Positions 22,635-26,186 of a stretch of 26,186 nucleotides of DNA are shown here, one piece after another. The number at the start of each line of letters is the position of its first letter. Position 1 is the stretch's first letter. Under the pieces are notes generated by a model. The model had not been told where the DNA came from, made no database searches, and saw only the letters and a program-made list of their open reading frames with translations. The position numbers and the translations under genes are program-made. The stretch is from JBMNHG01 sp045627705. GTDB lineage: Bacteria > Verrucomicrobiota > Kiritimatiellia > RFP12 > JBMNHG01. The DNA is taken from positions 1-26,186 of the forward strand of contig JAZQOE010000167.1 in NCBI GenBank assembly GCA_045627705.1, given 5' to 3'.

Positions 22635-23531
22635 ATGAACGAAACAACTGCAAGAATCATCGATGGCAAGGCGGTCTCCGCTGAAATCCGCAAGGAGATT
22701 GCCGCCGGCGTATCCGCTCTCGTCGCGGGTGGCGGACGGCAGCCCGGGCTGGGCGTGATATTGGTCGGCGAGAATCCGGCATCGGTCTCGTATGTGACGG
22801 CGAAGGAAAGGGCCTGCGCCGAAGCGGGCATGCTTTCCGTCGAACGGCGTCTGCCCGCCACCGCGACTACAGGCGATGTCGTCGCGGAAGTGATGGCGAT
22901 GAATGCGGATCCCGCGCTTCACGGAATCCTCGTTCAGCTACCGCTTCCAAGGCAGGTCGATGAAGCGCGCGTGATCGCCGCGATTTCGCCCGAAAAGGAT
23001 GTCGATGGCTTTACCGAAGTCAATGTCGGCCGCATGGTTCTTGGCGGAGAATGCTTCCTTCCTTGCACGCCGAATGGAATTCTCCAGCTTCTCGCGCGTT
23101 CGGGGGTGGAGACAGACGGACGCCATGCGGTTGTCGTCGGGCGCAGCAATATCGTCGGCAAGCCGATCGCACAGCTTCTCGCGCGCAAGCGTCCGGGACC
23201 GAATGCGACCGTGACGATGTGCCACACCGGCACGCGCGATCTTGGCTCATTCACCCGCCAGGCCGATATCCTGATTGTCGCCGCGGGCCGTCCGCACACC
23301 GTTACTGCCGACATGGTAAAACCAGGGGCGGCTGTTATCGATGTCGGAGTAAACCGCATACCTGATCCATCGAAGAAGTCGGGATTCCACCTTGAGGGCG
23401 ATGTCGATTTCGCCACGGTGAAGGAAGTCGCGGGATGGATTACGCCTGTTCCTGGCGGCGTTGGCCCCATGACCATCACAATGCTGCTGCAGAACACCCT
23501 CGAAGCGGCCCGCCGCGGCGGCGAAAAGTAG
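22635..23531 (+). CDS. folD: Bifunctional methylenetetrahydrofolate dehydrogenase / methenyltetrahydrofolate cyclohydrolase
   Basis: 298 aa. FolD interconverts 5,10-methylene-THF, 5,10-methenyl-THF and 10-formyl-THF with NADP. Motifs are complete: VGENPASVSYVTAKERACAE with Tyr53 and the catalytic Lys57, GILVQLPLP, EKDVDGFTEVNVGRMVLG, PCTPNGI, VVVGRSNIVGKPIAQLLARK of the Rossmann domain, VTMCHTGTRDL, and the final WITPVPGGVGPMTITMLLQN. The ATG at 22635 begins in family register with GGAA upstream; a GTG at 22605 would add ten residues and is less likely. It starts 42 bp after nadC and may belong to the same transcript. Its stop is only 4 bp from the convergent gene, with no terminator between. 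Confidence 0.95.
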   Translation: MNETTARIIDGKAVSAEIRKEIAAGVSALVAGGGRQPGLGVILVGENPASVSYVTAKERACAEAGMLSVERRLPATATTGDVVAEVMAMNADPALHGILVQLPLPRQVDEARVIAAISPEKDVDGFTEVNVGRMVLGGECFLPCTPNGILQLLARSGVETDGRHAVVVGRSNIVGKPIAQLLARKRPGPNATVTMCHTGTRDLGSFTRQADILIVAAGRPHTVTADMVKPGAAVIDVGVNRIPDPSKKSGFHLEGDVDFATVKEVAGWITPVPGGVGPMTITMLLQNTLEAARRGGEK

Positions 23532-23535
23532 TGCC

Positions 23536-24228
23536 CTAGCGCATCAGGGCGAAGAAACGATCCTGGTATTGCTCGAAGACGCCGTGTTTCTGTAGCAGTG
23601 CGCCGAGGTCCTTCACTAGCGAACGGTCGGCGGCGGCGGCCTGGAAGGCGCGTTCAATCTCTTCGCGGACGCCGGCAGGAATCCCGTCGCGGATTTCAAA
23701 GAGCTTGCGCTCGTTCAACTCTCGGATGTTTTCCTGGGCCGAAGACTGGATAACGGACCAGAAGAGCTTTACCAGGCAGACATCCCAGGGATCATCGACA
23801 CCCTTTACTATCGCCCTGAATGGATCCTTCTTGCCCTTGGCCTCGGTCTTCACGCGGTCGATCACGGCGTCGATGGAATCCGTAACGACCTCCTCGCTGA
23901 ACTTCTCCTGCTTCAGGGAATAGCCATAGCGGAGGATGCGGACCATGTCCTCATGGTCGCGAAGCCAATCGGCATACTGCTGCGCCTGCTCTCCGAAACC
24001 CTCGAGGATCATGCTCGAATAGGCGGAAGGCGTGACAATCTGCGGGCGCATCGCCTGCATCCGCCCCTCGCGGATGCGCACATGGTCAACGGAATCCATC
24101 AGCTCGCTCACGAGCGTGTACTGGATGAGAGTGTTGCCAAATGTCTCGATGTGGCGTTCTGGCAGCTGGACAATCTCGGTGTTTTTGACCGCGTACCAGA
24201 AGTCGAAGGAGGATGTCGTATTAGGCAT
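23536..24228 (-). CDS. Conserved-looking hypothetical helical protein
   Basis: 230 aa, no signal peptide and no membrane segment. I do not recognise a named family. It is mostly helical and charged. The clearest segments are VDHVRIREGRMQAMRPQIVT, then PSAYSSMILEGFGEQAQQYA and DWLRDHEDMVRILRYGYSLK, which look like a conserved core, and DPWDVCLVKLFWSVIQSSAQ. The C-terminus (EIERAFQAAAADRSLVKDLG and onward) is helical. The start codon lies 4 bp after the stop of the upstream large gene, so the two are co-transcribed and may act together, for example as a cytoplasmic partner of an assembly or secretion system; that is inference. No good Shine-Dalgarno is seen, consistent with coupled translation. 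Confidence 0.75.
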   Translation of the reverse strand: MPNTTSSFDFWYAVKNTEIVQLPERHIETFGNTLIQYTLVSELMDSVDHVRIREGRMQAMRPQIVTPSAYSSMILEGFGEQAQQYADWLRDHEDMVRILRYGYSLKQEKFSEEVVTDSIDAVIDRVKTEAKGKKDPFRAIVKGVDDPWDVCLVKLFWSVIQSSAQENIRELNERKLFEIRDGIPAGVREEIERAFQAAAADRSLVKDLGALLQKHGVFEQYQDRFFALMR

Positions 24229-24232
24229 GGGA

Positions 24233-26186
24233 TCAATCTTCGTCGTCTGCGATTATCTTCAACATCTGGATGAAGCACGGATGGTAGCCATCTTTATCCG
24301 CTACCGGGTCGCGCCAGACGAGCGCAACTGCCTGTGCCGTGGAAAGCACGCTGCCCTGCTTGATGGAGGTCTGGCCAAAGCGCGTCGAGAAGGCATCCGC
24401 GCGCAAAAGCACGAGGAAACTCTGCTGGCGAGTGGAGAAAAGGCTCGCCGCATTGCGGATGACGGCTTCTCGACGGGCGTCATCGCAGAATTTCTTCTTG
24501 AGTTCGTCCGTCGATGTCAGAATGGAGTACCAATCCACTGCGCCAATGCTTGAGACATCCTGTGCCGCGCCACCAAGCTGCTCGAAAACGCGGTCGCCGA
24601 TCGAGCGCGCCTCGGAAAGCGTGAGCGCCTTTGGCGTTGCCTCCCACTCATCGACTGGCATCTGGTTGTAAACCGCTGTCATCACGTCAGGCTGACGCGA
24701 ATTCGGATTTACGAGGCCACGCAGCATGTCATCGCTGTCCGGATCACGAAGCGTGAAGAAATCATAGATGCGGTGGTAGCCGATATCAGACACCATGCTA
24801 TAGCGTTCATTGTCCTTGTGGTCGAAGAGTCGCATGGTGTAGTACGGCGCAATAGGGATGAGCGCGAGTTCGCCGACGGATTCAAGTGGCCCGTTCTTGG
24901 CGGAAGGGAAGTGGACGAGATCGCTCAGATTGTCCTTCCAGGTGTCTCCGTTCGTTCTCTTGCCGAGACCATCGAACAGTCTGGGAACTCCACCGGCGGA
25001 AGAATCACCAATCGCTCCTGGGTTTTGAAGGACTTTTTCCGTCCAGACGTTGGGGTTGCCAAGGGCGTTCGGTTGAGTAACCCCGAACATTTCCGTGATA
25101 GATTCGCCGTCGGACCATTGCATGACGGTGTTCATATTGAATCTGCCGGCTTCGCCGCCAATCCAATTGAAGCGGGGATCGAAGTTTTCGTACCAGCCGG
25201 TAAATGACTTGGAGATGGTCTTGGTCGAGAAATTCGGCATTGTCAACCCGGCGACGGCAGCCTGTAGCGACGGGGGCTTTATGTCCGTGAACTTGACCTT
25301 GTTGATGACCGAACCATTCCTGATAAGTTCGATCTCGACGGTAAACCCGTAGTTCCCTTGGCCGCTGCCGCCCGCGCCAGATGTATTGAACAGCATCGAA
25401 GTGTCACATGCCACGTTGTTCGTGACGCAAAAGACATAGTCGCCCTGAATGGCGCTAGGGGTTCCCGAAAGGGGGATGTCGACCACTGTCGGTTGGTCGG
25501 GCAGCAAGCAATTCTTGAACCCGTTGATTATCTTATCCCTCGAGCCCGCTGGGATGGAAGCAGCCTGTCCAGTGAGGGCCAAGGTTGGAGAAGTAGTTCG
25601 TTGGATCGTGATTCGCGCGGAGGTCCCGCTCGAGTCAGTGCCGAACGGATTCCATGCCCCGACGCTGAACGTGAAGCTATGGATAAATCTGCACATGTTC
25701 AATTTCCACCTGCCAGCCTGGTTCACCGATGTAATGGCCCACCGTAAATCACCGTAAAGCTGGACAGCCGAAATCATCGGCGTGTTTTCAACATGGGGGC
25801 CCTCGAGGTTGCGGGGGGTATCGTCTACGTCGATATAGTCAAATAGAGCATCGATGTACCCTTGGATTCTCTCGTTTGTGTTTGGCGACTTGACTCCGCT
25901 GGAAATGGAACCTATCGGTTTCCCGTCCGACCCGACAAAGTCCTGGCCGAGCATGTCGTCGCGTTCGAGGATTTCCCATAGACGGTCTTTGATGGTAGAT
26001 TTATTGCCGTCGGCATAAGTGTAGGTGTCGTTGAGGCGGCTGGGTAGATCGCCGCCGATGTAGAGTTTCGGATTGCGAAGTTCTCCATCCTTGTTGTGCT
26101 TCTTCTCCAGACCATCGGGAACCAATTCTTCGTTCGGTATGTATGAGAATGGAACAAAATTCTCGAGGTTTTCATCGTCCAGGCCT
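24233..26186 (-). CDS. Large surface/pseudopilin-like protein, C-terminal part (partial)
   Basis: The minus frame is open from the right edge to the stop at 24233, about 650 residues; the N-terminus and true start are outside the window. The sequence is beta-rich and Asn/Gly/Ser-rich in the middle (QGNYGFTVEIELIRNGSVIN) with conserved-looking aromatic blocks, such as FTGWYENFDPRFNWIGGEAG and LALIPIAPYYTMRLFDHKDN. The end, TRQQSFLVLLRADAFSTRFG, then VLSTAQAVALVWRDPVADKD, resembles the C-terminus of large prepilin-like proteins in PVC bacteria (Verru_Chthon cassette protein A type), where a final 'R.FA..VWRDP' is common. This is a resemblance from memory and needs a profile search. A role in a type IV pilus or type II secretion-like surface structure is therefore a low-confidence suggestion. 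It is followed by the 23536..24228 gene after 4 bp. Confidence 0.6.
   Translation of the reverse strand, partial: GLDDENLENFVPFSYIPNEELVPDGLEKKHNKDGELRNPKLYIGGDLPSRLNDTYTYADGNKSTIKDRLWEILERDDMLGQDFVGSDGKPIGSISSGVKSPNTNERIQGYIDALFDYIDVDDTPRNLEGPHVENTPMISAVQLYGDLRWAITSVNQAGRWKLNMCRFIHSFTFSVGAWNPFGTDSSGTSARITIQRTTSPTLALTGQAASIPAGSRDKIINGFKNCLLPDQPTVVDIPLSGTPSAIQGDYVFCVTNNVACDTSMLFNTSGAGGSGQGNYGFTVEIELIRNGSVINKVKFTDIKPPSLQAAVAGLTMPNFSTKTISKSFTGWYENFDPRFNWIGGEAGRFNMNTVMQWSDGESITEMFGVTQPNALGNPNVWTEKVLQNPGAIGDSSAGGVPRLFDGLGKRTNGDTWKDNLSDLVHFPSAKNGPLESVGELALIPIAPYYTMRLFDHKDNERYSMVSDIGYHRIYDFFTLRDPDSDDMLRGLVNPNSRQPDVMTAVYNQMPVDEWEATPKALTLSEARSIGDRVFEQLGGAAQDVSSIGAVDWYSILTSTDELKKKFCDDARREAVIRNAASLFSTRQQSFLVLLRADAFSTRFGQTSIKQGSVLSTAQAVALVWRDPVADKDGYHPCFIQMLKIIADDED

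Noticed and set aside
21404..22684. 426-codon alternative plus-strand frame over nadC
   Set aside because: It is very Arg-rich and is an out-of-frame reading of wzt and nadC; nadC motifs are complete in the other frame.
21621..22922. 433-codon minus-strand open frame over wzt, nadC and folD
   Set aside because: It spans three clearly homologous plus-strand genes in antisense and has no recognisable motif.

Overview
The window is bacterial and GC-rich. It carries a mixture of housekeeping genes (dciA, fabZ, etfBA, dxr-cdsA-uppS, folB, nadC, folD), large secreted beta-helix or autotransporter-passenger-like proteins, an intracellular GH43-type enzyme and a probable pseudopilin-like surface protein. 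That mixture is typical of the PVC superphylum (Verrucomicrobiota / Kiritimatiellota / Lentisphaerota). The assignment is an inference from gene content and style; no rRNA or other phylogenetic marker was compared. No tRNA, rRNA, CRISPR array, insertion sequence or phage gene was found.

Layout. (1) 1-1145, minus: the N-terminal part of a secreted, repetitive beta-rich protein that runs off the left edge. (2) 1403-2753, plus: a DciA/DUF721 helicase-loader gene followed 22 bp later by a GH43-like five-bladed propeller gene, then hairpins. (3) 3043-3954, plus: a more A/T-rich orphan gene with its own good promoter; its 3' end overlaps by 19 bp the convergent gene (4) 3936-6071, minus, a secreted TolB-like propeller plus LamG protein. 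(5) 6207-11558, minus: a giant secreted protein of about 1,780 aa built from three homologous right-handed beta-helix modules. (6) 11786-14190, plus: fabZ-etfB-etfA. (7) 14191-14373: an intergenic region full of nested repeats and hairpins between convergent operons. (8) 14374-19172, minus: a tight run transcribed in the order polyprenyl sugar-phosphate transferase, divergent PAP2-family protein, uppS, cdsA, dxr. (9) 19253-23531, plus: folB, then wzm-wzt-nadC (joined by ATGA overlaps) and folD. (10) 23536-26186, minus: a conserved-looking orphan and a large protein cut by the right edge.

How the genes work together. The block from 14374 to 21717 reads as one physiological theme split over two strands: DXP reductoisomerase starts isoprenoid synthesis, UppS makes the C55 carrier, the divergent PAP2 protein may act on lipid phosphates, the sugar transferase loads the first sugar phosphate on the carrier, and the Wzm/Wzt ABC exporter with a C-terminal Wzt-like domain moves the finished lipid-linked glycan across the inner membrane. 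CdsA supplies CDP-diacylglycerol for phospholipids. The glycosyltransferases that would build the glycan are not in the window. FabZ with EtfBA suggests fatty-acyl or redox metabolism, but no acyl-CoA dehydrogenase partner is seen.

The most unusual signals are a perfect 12-bp palindrome, GCGGCGCGCCGC, occurring six times (plus two one-mismatch copies) and most often read in frame as Ala/Thr-Ala-Arg-Arg; promoters so close to the folB and wzm start codons that their mRNAs should be leaderless or nearly so; the triplicated giant beta-helix protein; and a lipid-carrier operon headed by the initiating sugar transferase. I did not find a convincing wholly new multi-gene system.
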